A DNA stretch of 38,040 nucleotides. It comes from Sulfurimonas sp. SAG-AH-194-C21. GTDB taxonomy: Bacteria > Campylobacterota > Campylobacteria > Campylobacterales > Sulfurimonadaceae. The DNA lies in contig NZ_JAEMVC010000020.1 in NCBI RefSeq assembly GCF_029215985.1, positions 1 to 38,040 on the forward strand, read 5' to 3'. Position numbers and translations under genes: made by a program. Under the pieces are notes generated by a model. That model was not told the DNA's origin. It searched no databases and worked only from the letters and a program-made list of their open reading frames with translations. This document shows, piece after piece, positions 16,493-26,345 of this stretch. The stretch's first letter is position 1. Each line of letters starts with the position of its first letter.

Positions 16493-17646
16493 CTATTAGT
16501 CTCTTTAAAAACTGGATAAATGAGTTTGTTTAAATTCTTTAATATTTCTGTATCAACGGTAGGTAATTCAAGAAATATAATAGCAATTTGTGTATGTAAG
16601 TAGTCATCTATTAAGCTTCCGTCTTGTAATAAATCAACTCTATATGATATATACCTTTGAATCTTTTTATCAATAAATAAATGAGAGTAAGTCCCATTGT
16701 TTTTACTCATTGCAACATGACGTATGACAAATTTACTTTGATGTTTAGGTTGGAACTCATCTGTAATCTCTTTTCCAATATAAGATTTTACAACTGCTTT
16801 AGAATATGAAACACCATCACATTTTTCAATAAGAAAAGGATATAAATCTCCAGGAATACGCCGTGTAATATCAATAATATATGGTATATCATTTTTTATA
16901 ATAGCTTGAAGATGAAACATACCATCTACTAAATTGAGTGTAGTCGCAATTTTTTCCATAGTACTTTGAAGATGAAAGAGAGTATGTTTGGAGATATCAT
17001 ATGGATATGCTGTTGTAACGATATAAGGGTTTATAAAACTTTCGTCTTTTCCGCTAAAACCATAAATGACTTTTTTATTTTTGATAAAAAGAGAGTAGGC
17101 AATAAGTTCCCCATCTATAAACTCTTCTAAAAAAACTTCATTAGAATATTTTTTTGCATTATTTAGTGCTTTCATTAATGAATCTTCAGTATAAACAATT
17201 TCAACACCACGACCACCAGAAAGGTTAGTAGGCTTTACTACTAGTGGAAAGTTTAAAGACTGTGTATTTGAACTTAAAGTATATTTTTGAGGTGTAGATA
17301 TCTTGTGTTTAGAGCAAAAGTTTTTAAAAGAGAGTTTGTTATGTAGTAGTTCGGCTGTTTGCGGTTTGTCTAGATTTGAAAGCTTAAGTTCATCAGAAAG
17401 TTCTACGCAGCGTAAATAGCTTTCTTCGCCACAACCTGGAAGAATATACACAATATTTTCTTTTTTAATGATTTTTTTGACTGCTTCTTTATCATTAAAA
17501 TCAACTTCATAAGATTGATGAGCATAACTATGTCCTAAATAGTCTTTTGCATTTGCAAGAGTGATGACATAGTAGCCAAGTTCTTTAGAAGCTTGAATAA
17601 TTGGGATATCACGATGACTACCACCAAGTATAAGTACTTTTTTCAT
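16489..17646 (-). CDS. ATP-grasp carboxylate-amine ligase-like protein
   Basis: The 385-residue protein has the three ATP-grasp parts: an N-terminal Rossmann-like domain (KKVLILGGSHRDIPIIQAS), a central ATP-binding part with VVKPTNLSGGRGV (K138, glycine loop 144-148) and LEEFIDGE at 173-180, and a C-terminal metal-binding strand (IDITRRIPGDLYP). The family joins a carboxylate to an amine, thiol or other nucleophile via an acyl phosphate. Placed between the second PseG/NeuB-like pair and a glycosyltransferase, it may attach an amino acid or other acyl group to a sugar amine, or act on the carboxylate of a nonulosonic acid. Both are inferences. Confidence 0.8.
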   Translation of the reverse strand: MKKVLILGGSHRDIPIIQASKELGYYVITLANAKDYLGHSYAHQSYEVDFNDKEAVKKIIKKENIVYILPGCGEESYLRCVELSDELKLSNLDKPQTAELLHNKLSFKNFCSKHKISTPQKYTLSSNTQSLNFPLVVKPTNLSGGRGVEIVYTEDSLMKALNNAKKYSNEVFLEEFIDGELIAYSLFIKNKKVIYGFSGKDESFINPYIVTTAYPYDISKHTLFHLQSTMEKIATTLNLVDGMFHLQAIIKNDIPYIIDITRRIPGDLYPFLIEKCDGVSYSKAVVKSYIGKEITDEFQPKHQSKFVIRHVAMSKNNGTYSHLFIDKKIQRYISYRVDLLQDGSLIDDYLHTQIAIIFLELPTVDTEILKNLNKLIYPVFKETNR

Positions 17647-18560
17647 ATGAACTGCCTTGTCACAGAATGATAAATTCTTTGTGCACCTTCTGCATCTACA
17701 GGTGGTGTTAGTTTTAAAGAGTCAGTTTTCAAAGTATAAAAAAGTTCTTCCAAATAGTGCTCGTTTTCTATATTAACATAGTGTTGTACGAGTGAATGTC
17801 GCAGGTAAGTTTTCGCTCCAATTATCTGGTTTTTAGAAACTGCGATTATAGTAGTCTTGGTTTTTGTAAAGGCAAGTTCATAAACACTCATGCTAGCTGT
17901 GGCAATGGCATGACTACTTTTACTCATTTCAAAAACAAGAGTATAATCATCTGGTCGGAAAAGTACTGTAATATTAGGAAGATTTTCAAGTTCCAAAACA
18001 TCTTGTTTATTGTTCGTTACAACAACAATCTTTAACATTTTTTTCTGTAGGTACTTAGCTATTACAAGGGTTAAGTCTTTAGTATCAGTTCCTCCTAACA
18101 TTATAAAAACTTGTTTTTCTTTTTGTACTTTTATCTTCTTAAATATAGAACGAATAGGAGTGTATTTTAAACCTAAGAGATAGGAATGTTGTGTATTTAT
18201 ATTTGGATAAAAATTTTGTTGAGCATCAGGTGAAAAGTTAATAATTACACCCTTTGGATAAGTTAGACGTTTATAGTCATCTATATATATAGCTAATGTT
18301 GCATTGTTGTGTATTGATTCATATATCTCTAAAGGTGCTTCATAACTATCTATAAAGATAATATCATATTTTTTTTGTAAAAAGAAGTTTTCCCATGAAA
18401 AGCTTATAATATTTTGGAATTGATGTTCATAGTTAAGGTCACTATCTAAAAAGAATTCAACAGTATGTTCCTTAAATGCTTCAGAAATTGTATAAAGACG
18501 TGTGAGGTGTCCTAGCCCTCTATTTGTTCCAGCTTCTGTAAAAAAAGCGATATTAAGCAC
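17643..18560 (-). CDS. Second PseG-like protein (GT-B-type hydrolase or transferase)
   Basis: The 305-residue protein starts with GTG at 18560, supported by the 8-base overlap with the gene upstream. It has the PseG-type glycine-rich motif NRGLGHLTRL with H18, the same position as the catalytic histidine of PseG, and a LGGTDTKDLT loop near residue 175. PseG removes UDP from UDP-2,4-diacetamido-trideoxy-L-altrose by C-O cleavage. Here a separate pseG exists in the pseG-pseH fusion, so this copy may process a variant UDP-sugar for the adjacent second synthase or may have become a glycosyltransferase. It is only weakly similar to the fusion's PseG half. Confidence 0.68.
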   Translation of the reverse strand: MLNIAFFTEAGTNRGLGHLTRLYTISEAFKEHTVEFFLDSDLNYEHQFQNIISFSWENFFLQKKYDIIFIDSYEAPLEIYESIHNNATLAIYIDDYKRLTYPKGVIINFSPDAQQNFYPNINTQHSYLLGLKYTPIRSIFKKIKVQKEKQVFIMLGGTDTKDLTLVIAKYLQKKMLKIVVVTNNKQDVLELENLPNITVLFRPDDYTLVFEMSKSSHAIATASMSVYELAFTKTKTTIIAVSKNQIIGAKTYLRHSLVQHYVNIENEHYLEELFYTLKTDSLKLTPPVDAEGAQRIYHSVTRQFI

Positions 18561-19599
18561 CGACCATATTCCATTGTAACAGTGTTCCGTATATTAGGTC
18601 TCGTTTAGCGATTCGACCTTCGACTAGCGGTAATAGTTTTGGTTCAAGCCCACCTCCTGGTCTTAAAGATCTAATATTAACTCCTTCCTTAAACTGTTCT
18701 CCTTTAGGAATATCTTGTGTTACAATGAGCGAACGTTGAGCAGGTTGGGTCAATGATGGGTAGTAAACCTCTCCTATAGCCTCAAAAACAACTTGACTGC
18801 CATCCACAATAGCTTTAAGCTCATCTGGCACCGCTGAGAAAAAACTATCAGCTGTCTTCTTTTCAGTGGAGACAAGAAAATGTTTTTCAATAATATTAGC
18901 ACCCATGGCGACACTTCCAATAGGTATAGCACTTCCAAGAGTATGATCTGATAATCCAACAGGACATTGAAAAAGTTCTTGAAGATGTTTAATTGTTTTT
19001 AAGTGAATGTCTTTTGGATTTGCAGGATATTCGCTTGTGCACTTTAAGAGGATTAAATCCTTTACCCCTTCTTTTAAAAGTACTTCAACGGCCTCTGTTA
19101 TTTGTGTTAATGTAGCAGATCCAGTAGACATTATAATAGGTTTTTTAGTTTGTGCTATACGACGGATGAGGGGTAAATCTATAATTTCAGGAGATGCTAT
19201 TTTATAAGCAGGCATATCAAGTTTTTCTAAAAACTCAACACTAGAGTAGTCAAAGGGAGAAGAAAAAAGAGTAATGCCAACTTCTTTAGCTACTTCTATG
19301 AGTTTTGGAGTCCATTCCCAAGGCATTGAAGCATCTTCATACAAGTCATATAGATATACTCCTTCCCAAGCACCTTTAGCTTTAAATGCATCTGTTTTAG
19401 AGTTAAGTGTTAATGTGTCAGCTGTATATGTTTGAATCTTTACTGCATTGGCACCACATTTTTTTGCTTCTCGAATGATTTCAATAGCAGTATTGATATC
19501 ATTAGCATGGTTCGCAGACATCTCAGCTATAATATAGGGCTTAAAACCATTACCAATAGGGGTGTTATCAATGATTACAATCTTGTTTAGTTCTGACAT
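18553..19599 (-). CDS. Second NeuB-family nonulosonic acid synthase (PseI paralogue)
   Basis: The enzyme class condenses phosphoenolpyruvate with a six-carbon amino sugar to form a nine-carbon acid. I place the start at ATG 19599, preceded by GGAGAAGG, giving 348 residues; an in-frame ATG at 19629 would add 10 residues overlapping pseI. The TIM barrel shows IAEMSANH, KIQTYTADTLTL, SSPFD, LSDHT and EKHF, and the C-terminal part is an SAF antifreeze-like domain with SLRPGGG. Compared with the adjacent pseI, the stretch after EKHF differs: STEKKTADSFFSA in place of DKSIGGADAEFSL. This is close to the sugar-binding region, so a different sugar substrate is plausible. Confidence 0.85.
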   Translation of the reverse strand: MSELNKIVIIDNTPIGNGFKPYIIAEMSANHANDINTAIEIIREAKKCGANAVKIQTYTADTLTLNSKTDAFKAKGAWEGVYLYDLYEDASMPWEWTPKLIEVAKEVGITLFSSPFDYSSVEFLEKLDMPAYKIASPEIIDLPLIRRIAQTKKPIIMSTGSATLTQITEAVEVLLKEGVKDLILLKCTSEYPANPKDIHLKTIKHLQELFQCPVGLSDHTLGSAIPIGSVAMGANIIEKHFLVSTEKKTADSFFSAVPDELKAIVDGSQVVFEAIGEVYYPSLTQPAQRSLIVTQDIPKGEQFKEGVNIRSLRPGGGLEPKLLPLVEGRIAKRDLIYGTLLQWNMVGA

Positions 19600-19600
19600 T

Positions 19601-20659
19601 TTATCCCTTCTCCTCATTGGTGTAATCAATATCTTGTATCATAAGTTTTGTAGCAAATTTTAAATCTTTATTAGCTTTTTTCGTCAGTATATTTTTAAAG
19701 TGTTTTGGATGCATACCATATCCAGGCCGAACACTTCGTATATTGTCTTGTGTAAACTTTTCACCTTTTTTTATATCTTTTGAGACATAGAGACTACGAG
19801 AAAATTGTCTATTATTTCTTTTTTTATCTGTCATACTATAGTCTACAATTCCTAATAACTTTTCTGTGTCTCTAACTGCTGTTATCATCGCTTTGAACTC
19901 ATCTTTATCAAGTGAAAATTCAGCATCGGCACCACCAATTGATTTATCGAGAATAAAATGTTTTTCAATTATTTTAGCACCAAGTGATATGGCTACAATA
20001 GGTGCTGTTATTCCTTTTGTGTGGTCTGAGAAGCCGGCTACTACTTCAAAGGTTTGTGCCAGATTTGGAATGGTTTTAAGATTTGCATCTTCAAAGGCAG
20101 CGGGGTAAGCACTTGTACATTTGAGTAATATTATCTGTGTGTTACCAACACTTTTACAGATATCTACAGCATCTTGTATCTCATCTATAGTGGCTATACC
20201 AGTACTGATGATAATAGGTTTCATTTTAGAAGCAGTATATCGTATAAGTTCATAGTCTGTTATTTCAAATGAAGCTATTTTGTAAGCACTCGGATTAAAT
20301 TGTTCTAAAAAATCAACAGCACTTTTATCAAAAGGAGAAGAAAATATATCTATCTTAATGCTTCTGGCATACTCGAATAATTCTTTATGCCACTCCCATG
20401 GAAGATAAGCTTCTCGATAAAGATCATAGAGTTTTTTAGTATCCCAAAGTGTACCACCATTGATAATAAAGTCAGTCTTATCACTATTAAGTGTTAATGT
20501 GTCTGCCGTGTATGTCTGCAGTTTGATAGCATTAGCCCCAATTTCTTTGGCTGCCTTGATAGTCTCTTTGGCTATTTCTATTTTACCACCATGGTTTGCA
20601 GAAAGTTCTGCTATTATAAAAACACCATCTTTTTCCAAGTCAAAGTTACCTATTTTCAC
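19601..20659 (-). CDS. pseI: Pseudaminic acid synthase
   Basis: The 352-residue protein condenses PEP with 2,4-diacetamido-2,4,6-trideoxy-L-altrose to make pseudaminic acid. The start is GTG at 20659, with GGAG eight bases upstream, 14 bases inside the pseG-pseH gene. The barrel motifs IAELSANHGG, KLQTYTADTLTL, SSPFDKSAVDFLE, GFSDHT and IIEKHFILDKSIGGAD match canonical PseI, and an SAF domain with SVRPGYG ends the protein. The presence of pseB, pseC, pseF and the pseG-pseH fusion just upstream makes this the housekeeping PseI, in contrast to the neighbouring paralogue. Confidence 0.92.
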   Translation of the reverse strand: MKIGNFDLEKDGVFIIAELSANHGGKIEIAKETIKAAKEIGANAIKLQTYTADTLTLNSDKTDFIINGGTLWDTKKLYDLYREAYLPWEWHKELFEYARSIKIDIFSSPFDKSAVDFLEQFNPSAYKIASFEITDYELIRYTASKMKPIIISTGIATIDEIQDAVDICKSVGNTQIILLKCTSAYPAAFEDANLKTIPNLAQTFEVVAGFSDHTKGITAPIVAISLGAKIIEKHFILDKSIGGADAEFSLDKDEFKAMITAVRDTEKLLGIVDYSMTDKKRNNRQFSRSLYVSKDIKKGEKFTQDNIRSVRPGYGMHPKHFKNILTKKANKDLKFATKLMIQDIDYTNEEKG

Positions 20660-22019
20660 TATTTAGCTCCATCGTATATAATTTTAAATTTCGATTTATT
20701 GTTGTATTAACTAGTATAAAGTTGAATTTTTTGTACAGTTTGATAGCTTGTGTGTTGTCTGCATAAACATTTATATAAAGTTTTTTAAGAAAAAGAGTAT
20801 GAAATGTATAATCGATAATTTTATGCATCAAAAGTGTACCTGCACCTTTAAGTCCAATTTTAGCATATATTCCTAGTTCTGCACTTTTTAATTTGATAAT
20901 GTTTGTAAGGTTTACAACACCATAAATATTACTTTTATCTTTTACCAGGAAATATTGCTTATTGTGAATTGTATGAAGTGAATTTATAAAAAAGAGATGT
21001 TCTTTTAAAGTAATTTTTTCATGTTTATGCATCCATTTTTTAATGTATTCATCATTTCTCCACTCTAAGATTAATTCTTTTTCTTTGTGTGTTGTATTTG
21101 TAAAGTTTATAAGTTCTACATGTAACCGTTGCTGCATTAATTGAAGTTCTTTTTGGAGTAAATTAGGTGAAAAATTATTTATAACTTGATAGTTATTATC
21201 TTTTAAATATGTAAAAATATCATGTTGGTTTTCCTGTGTTTTAATCGCAATAAAAGGTAGTTTCATAAAATAAGCTTCATTAAGTGTAACACTTGGAGTG
21301 ATAATAGCAAAATCATCTTGACTCATTAGTTTTGCCATCTGTTTGGTATTGATATGTAAAGAAACACTCTCATATTCTTTAACAAAGTTTTGAAGTTTCT
21401 TTAGATTAGTATTTGCAGTTGTTGTAACGAGGTCTATTTTTAAGTTGTTATATTCTAACAGAAGTTTTAAAATAGGAATATTTAATTCTGTACTATCTAT
21501 ACCACCTAAGGCTATGAGAACATAAGTATCTTTTGACTCTATCTTAGGAGGATAAGAATGCATGAACTCATCTCTTAGAAGTGTATATTTACTTCCACAT
21601 CGTAGCTCACAATTCTTTGGAACTAAGTTTTTATATCTTTTAGCCTCTGCACTGATATTATGGTTGAGTAGTATGTCGCAATGATGTTTTTCGTAAGTAT
21701 CATCAAAGGCAAGAATATTAACACCTGTTATCTCTTTTATCTCTTTTTCATATTGATAGTCTATCTCGTAGTGGTCGATAACTAGGAGGTCTATATTGTG
21801 TTTTTTTATAAGTTCAATAAGTTCTGTAGGCGTGTTTGACTCAAGTGTCAGTAGATGATAATGTGCTTCTAAAATAGTATGGTCAATATTTCCTTCTAAA
21901 TTTTGTGTAGCAAAACTAATAGAGGCATTTTGATACTGTTGCGCAAGAACTAAGTCACGCATAATATGTCCTGTACCTATAGTAGATGATGAATCTACAC
22001 GGAAGAGAATCTTTTTCAC
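20646..22019 (-). CDS. pseG/pseH: PseG-PseH fusion (UDP-sugar hydrolase + N-acetyltransferase)
   Basis: The 457-residue protein joins two consecutive pathway enzymes. Residues 1 to about 285 are PseG: VDSSSTIGTGHIMRD with H18 as the likely catalytic base and a VLIALGGIDSTELN loop. Residues from about 300 to the end are a GNAT acetyltransferase resembling PseH, with ILEWRN, YGVVNLTNI and the acetyl-CoA loop GLKGAGTLLM. PseH N-acetylates the 4-amino group, and PseG then removes UDP, so fusion could channel the intermediate. Separate PseG and PseH have about 275 and 160-180 residues, matching the two halves. The start is GTG at 22019, overlapping the pseF stop as GTGA. Confidence 0.88.
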   Translation of the reverse strand: MKKILFRVDSSSTIGTGHIMRDLVLAQQYQNASISFATQNLEGNIDHTILEAHYHLLTLESNTPTELIELIKKHNIDLLVIDHYEIDYQYEKEIKEITGVNILAFDDTYEKHHCDILLNHNISAEAKRYKNLVPKNCELRCGSKYTLLRDEFMHSYPPKIESKDTYVLIALGGIDSTELNIPILKLLLEYNNLKIDLVTTTANTNLKKLQNFVKEYESVSLHINTKQMAKLMSQDDFAIITPSVTLNEAYFMKLPFIAIKTQENQHDIFTYLKDNNYQVINNFSPNLLQKELQLMQQRLHVELINFTNTTHKEKELILEWRNDEYIKKWMHKHEKITLKEHLFFINSLHTIHNKQYFLVKDKSNIYGVVNLTNIIKLKSAELGIYAKIGLKGAGTLLMHKIIDYTFHTLFLKKLYINVYADNTQAIKLYKKFNFILVNTTINRNLKLYTMELNSENR

Positions 22020-22723
22020 TTGTTCTCTTTTTGTTTTTGTAAAATTTCATACATAAGTTCAGCCCTATCCCAGTCCTCTATAGTGTCTATATCTTGAACT
22101 AAATGCCGAGGTAAAATAACCGCTATACTACTTTTTCCAAAAGGAATATCGCTCGCTTTTCTCTGAAGGTTCTCCCAGTAGAATTGACCTGCATCTTGAT
22201 AAGCTTCTTCGAGATCTTGACTGCGTTTAGTAAAGTTTTCAGGCCAAAACATTTGACATCTTCCATCTTGCGTTAGTTTAAAAGTTCTCTGAATAGGAAA
22301 AGGCATAGATGTCGCGGCAAAAGCCATATGTGCATCAGACTCTTGGAGTAGCTTAAGGCCTTTAATAAGATATTCTTCTTGTAATAGAGGTGCTGTAGCA
22401 TAGAGTGTACAAACATACTCTACAGTTACACCACTCTTTTGCAAGAACTCTAATGTATGTTCTATAACAGGACCTGTACCTGTAAAGTCATCACTTAATT
22501 CTTTAGGCCGCATAAATGGTACACTTGCACCATATTCCTTCGCAATTTTAGCTATATTATAATCATCAGTAGAGACAATAATAGTATCAAAGAGACCACT
22601 TTTTTTAGCAACTTCTATACTATATGCGATAAGAGGTTTCTTAAAAAACTCTTTTACATTTTTGTGAGGTATGCGTTTACTACCACCACGAGCAGGAATA
22701 ATACAGACTTTAGAGTATTTCAT
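22016..22723 (-). CDS. pseF: Pseudaminic acid cytidylyltransferase
   Basis: The 235-residue enzyme activates pseudaminic acid with CTP to CMP-pseudaminate, the donor for flagellin or surface glycosylation. The CMP-NulO synthetase motif CIIPARGGSKRIPHKN is at 8-23, VSTDDYNIAKIA follows at about 50, and DIDTIEDWDRAELM near the C-terminus provides the metal-binding and dimer region typical of this family. Its position directly before pseG-pseH and pseI supports PseF over a legionaminic or sialic acid enzyme. It overlaps the TPR-glycosyltransferase gene by 14 bases. Confidence 0.92.
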   Translation of the reverse strand: MKYSKVCIIPARGGSKRIPHKNVKEFFKKPLIAYSIEVAKKSGLFDTIIVSTDDYNIAKIAKEYGASVPFMRPKELSDDFTGTGPVIEHTLEFLQKSGVTVEYVCTLYATAPLLQEEYLIKGLKLLQESDAHMAFAATSMPFPIQRTFKLTQDGRCQMFWPENFTKRSQDLEEAYQDAGQFYWENLQRKASDIPFGKSSIAVILPRHLVQDIDTIEDWDRAELMYEILQKQKENK

Positions 22724-24086
22724 CTTTTATCTTTTGAAGTTTGTTAGCAAGTGTAGTTAAAACATGATCCCACTGATGTATCTGGTCTTGCTTTATACCA
22801 TAGATTGAACTATACCAGTTGTTAGTTTGAGCCTCAACTCCCCAACGCCAATCTGGACAAAATTTTAACAGAGCAAAAGTTTTTTTACCCATTGCCCCTG
22901 CAAGGTTTAACAATGATGTGTCAACACTTATAACGATGTCCATACTCTCGATAAAGAGGGCAGTATCGTAAAAAGAATGTATCTCTTTACCAAGGTTAGT
23001 AAGACCATATTCTTGTAATAGGTTTTCCTCTTCTGGTGTATATTCATACTGAAGGGAGTAGAAATCATAAGAGTCTAAGAAAGGAGTTAAGGATTTAAGT
23101 AAAACTTTCAGCTCTAGTGAACGTCCTTTGGCAGCTTTTTCTCCTTGGGAACCTTTGTAATTTATACCCACTTTTAGACGACTACTCTTTTTCTTAAAAT
23201 ATTTTTGAACATTTGCAAGATCTTTATCTTGAATTTTTAGGTACTGATTTTTAAAAGGGACAGTATCGTAAAGAGTTCCAAGTAAATATGGTGCTTCTAG
23301 CATAGGGAAATTATAGTCAAATGTTATGGTTGAATTTGGGTTAATAAACTCAACATCAGGATAGTTTAAAGCAAAAAGTTTTTGTAGTGATTCAGGTACA
23401 TAGCAGAGAACTTTTTTTGCTTTTTTTGTAAAAAATGGAAGATAACGGATAAACTGAATAGTGTCTCCAAGCCCTTGTTCATGGCTAATATATATTACCT
23501 TATCTTGTATGTTTATCTCTGGAGTTAAAAGTGTAGGTGGATATGCAACACCCCCAAGACTTTCTCCTCGTATCTCTTTTGTATAGCGGTATCTGTAAAG
23601 ATTAAATCCTTCTTGATAGTTGCCTTCTTTGAGATAAACATAAGAGAGGTTATAGAGTACTGAGATATAGCCTGGAAGTAGTTCTATCGCTTTTTTATAA
23701 GAAGTTTTGGCCTCTTGGAGTTCATTTAGTTCTTGATGAGATGAACCAAGATTATTATAAAGTTCTGCATTTGATGTATCTATTTTGAGTGCATACTCAT
23801 AACACTCCTTTGCGGCTACTATCTCTCCCTCATTAAAATAGATATGTGCTAACATACTATATGCTTCCACATACTTTGGATTGATTTTTAATACTTCTAA
23901 AAAAAGAGCTTGTGCATCAGTAATATTATTATCTTTTTGACAGACAATTCCTAGACAGAAAAGTGCTTTAGTATCAGATGGATTAAGCATGACAGCTTGT
24001 GAGAAATTGTACTGAGCATCTCTTAGGTTGTTTTCTTGTAAAGCTTTTGTCCCGAGTTGGATGAACTCTTGTACTTTTTGTGACAT
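22710..24086 (-). CDS. TPR-repeat protein with GT9-like glycosyltransferase domain
   Basis: The 458-residue protein has four to five TPR repeats in residues 1 to about 170 (repeat signatures such as ALFCLGIVCQ, AYSMLAHIYF, LYNNLGSSHQ and VLYNLSYVYL). The C-terminal part resembles the heptosyltransferase-type GT9 fold, with ISHEQGLGDTIQFIRYLPFF and, near the end, DIVISVDTSLLNLAGAMGKKTFALL. TPR-glycosyltransferase fusions are common near flagellin glycosylation loci, where the TPR part can bind the protein acceptor. Its insertion between pseC and pseF suggests pseudaminic acid transfer to flagellin or a related protein; that is an inference. Confidence 0.8.
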   Translation of the reverse strand: MSQKVQEFIQLGTKALQENNLRDAQYNFSQAVMLNPSDTKALFCLGIVCQKDNNITDAQALFLEVLKINPKYVEAYSMLAHIYFNEGEIVAAKECYEYALKIDTSNAELYNNLGSSHQELNELQEAKTSYKKAIELLPGYISVLYNLSYVYLKEGNYQEGFNLYRYRYTKEIRGESLGGVAYPPTLLTPEINIQDKVIYISHEQGLGDTIQFIRYLPFFTKKAKKVLCYVPESLQKLFALNYPDVEFINPNSTITFDYNFPMLEAPYLLGTLYDTVPFKNQYLKIQDKDLANVQKYFKKKSSRLKVGINYKGSQGEKAAKGRSLELKVLLKSLTPFLDSYDFYSLQYEYTPEEENLLQEYGLTNLGKEIHSFYDTALFIESMDIVISVDTSLLNLAGAMGKKTFALLKFCPDWRWGVEAQTNNWYSSIYGIKQDQIHQWDHVLTTLANKLQKIKDEIL

Positions 24087-24089
24087 TAG

Positions 24090-25208
24090 CTAATGAGCCT
24101 TAGAATATTGAGTGATAATGGCTAGGACAGTGTCAGCTACATATTGTGCATCCTTCATATCCATAGTCTGATTACAAGGAATAGAAATTTCTGAACGATA
24201 AAACTCCTCTGCTTGTGTAAGGCTTATATAACCAAATTTTTCTTGATAAAAACTATTTTGATAGATTGGTTTATAATGTACTTGGACACCAAGGCCTTGC
24301 TTTTGTAACTCTAAAAATATTGCTTCTTTTTGTGAGTGAAGTTTTGCATTGAGGATGATAGGATAAAGGTGTCTTGAAGTTGTTTGTTTGTCTTCTACCT
24401 TCTGTGTTTTAAAGAGTGCAAAATCTTTAAATCTTACATCAAAATAGTGTGCAATTTCATTGCGTTTATCTATAAAAGCATCAAGCTTTTTAAGTTGAGA
24501 ACTTCCAAGAGCTGCTGCTACTTCAGTCATTCGTAGATTGTATCCCATCTCTATCATATCTGAGTTCCATAACTCTTTTTTTACTATACCATGAGAGCGA
24601 AAGAGCTGTAGTGCCTCCGCATATTCTTTGTTATTTGTCAGTACTGCACCACCCTCACTGGTTGTGATTGGTTTTATAGCATGGAAGCTAAAAATTGTCA
24701 TATCGGCAAAAGAACCAACTTTTTCATTATTAATTCCTGAACCCAGAGCATGAGAAGCATCTTGGATAACTAAAAGATTATTTTTTTTGGCGATACTATT
24801 TATTACTTGTATATCTACTGGTTTTCCTGCAAAATCGACAGGAACAATAGCTTTAGTATTTGGAGTTATAAGTGCTTCAATTTTTGTCTCATCAATATTT
24901 CCATCGGATTTGACATCACACCATATTGGCTTTGCCCCAGCGCAGACAAACATATTTGATGTCGCTACAAAACTAATTGGTGTAGTGATGATTTCATCAT
25001 TTTCTTGGATTCCTGCAATATTATAAGCTGCTTGAAGTGCTGAAGTTGCTGAGTTAAATGTAACAGCATAATTTACACCTACATATTGTGCTAAATTTGA
25101 TTCAAATTCTGCCACACGAGGACCTTGGGCAAGAAAAGAGCTCTTGAGTACTTCAACAACTACATCAATGTCATCTTGGGAAATAAGTTGTGTCGAGTAA
25201 CTTAGCAT
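24090..25208 (-). CDS. pseC: UDP-4-amino-4,6-dideoxy-L-altrosamine transaminase
   Basis: The 372-residue DegT-family aminotransferase catalyses the second step of pseudaminic acid synthesis, adding the 4-amino group to the 4-keto sugar. The PLP Schiff-base lysine is K179 in SFHAIKPITTSEGG, and D150 in IQDASHALGS holds the cofactor. The start lies directly after the pseB stop (25209/25208), so the two are co-translated. It is a useful internal control for the histidine-type relative at 11616-12776, which lacks this lysine. Confidence 0.93.
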   Translation of the reverse strand: MLSYSTQLISQDDIDVVVEVLKSSFLAQGPRVAEFESNLAQYVGVNYAVTFNSATSALQAAYNIAGIQENDEIITTPISFVATSNMFVCAGAKPIWCDVKSDGNIDETKIEALITPNTKAIVPVDFAGKPVDIQVINSIAKKNNLLVIQDASHALGSGINNEKVGSFADMTIFSFHAIKPITTSEGGAVLTNNKEYAEALQLFRSHGIVKKELWNSDMIEMGYNLRMTEVAAALGSSQLKKLDAFIDKRNEIAHYFDVRFKDFALFKTQKVEDKQTTSRHLYPIILNAKLHSQKEAIFLELQKQGLGVQVHYKPIYQNSFYQEKFGYISLTQAEEFYRSEISIPCNQTMDMKDAQYVADTVLAIITQYSKAH

Positions 25209-26306
<1,098 letters not shown>

Positions 26307-26345
26307 ACTAGGTAATAAAAATTATAGAATATAAAAGGATTTATG

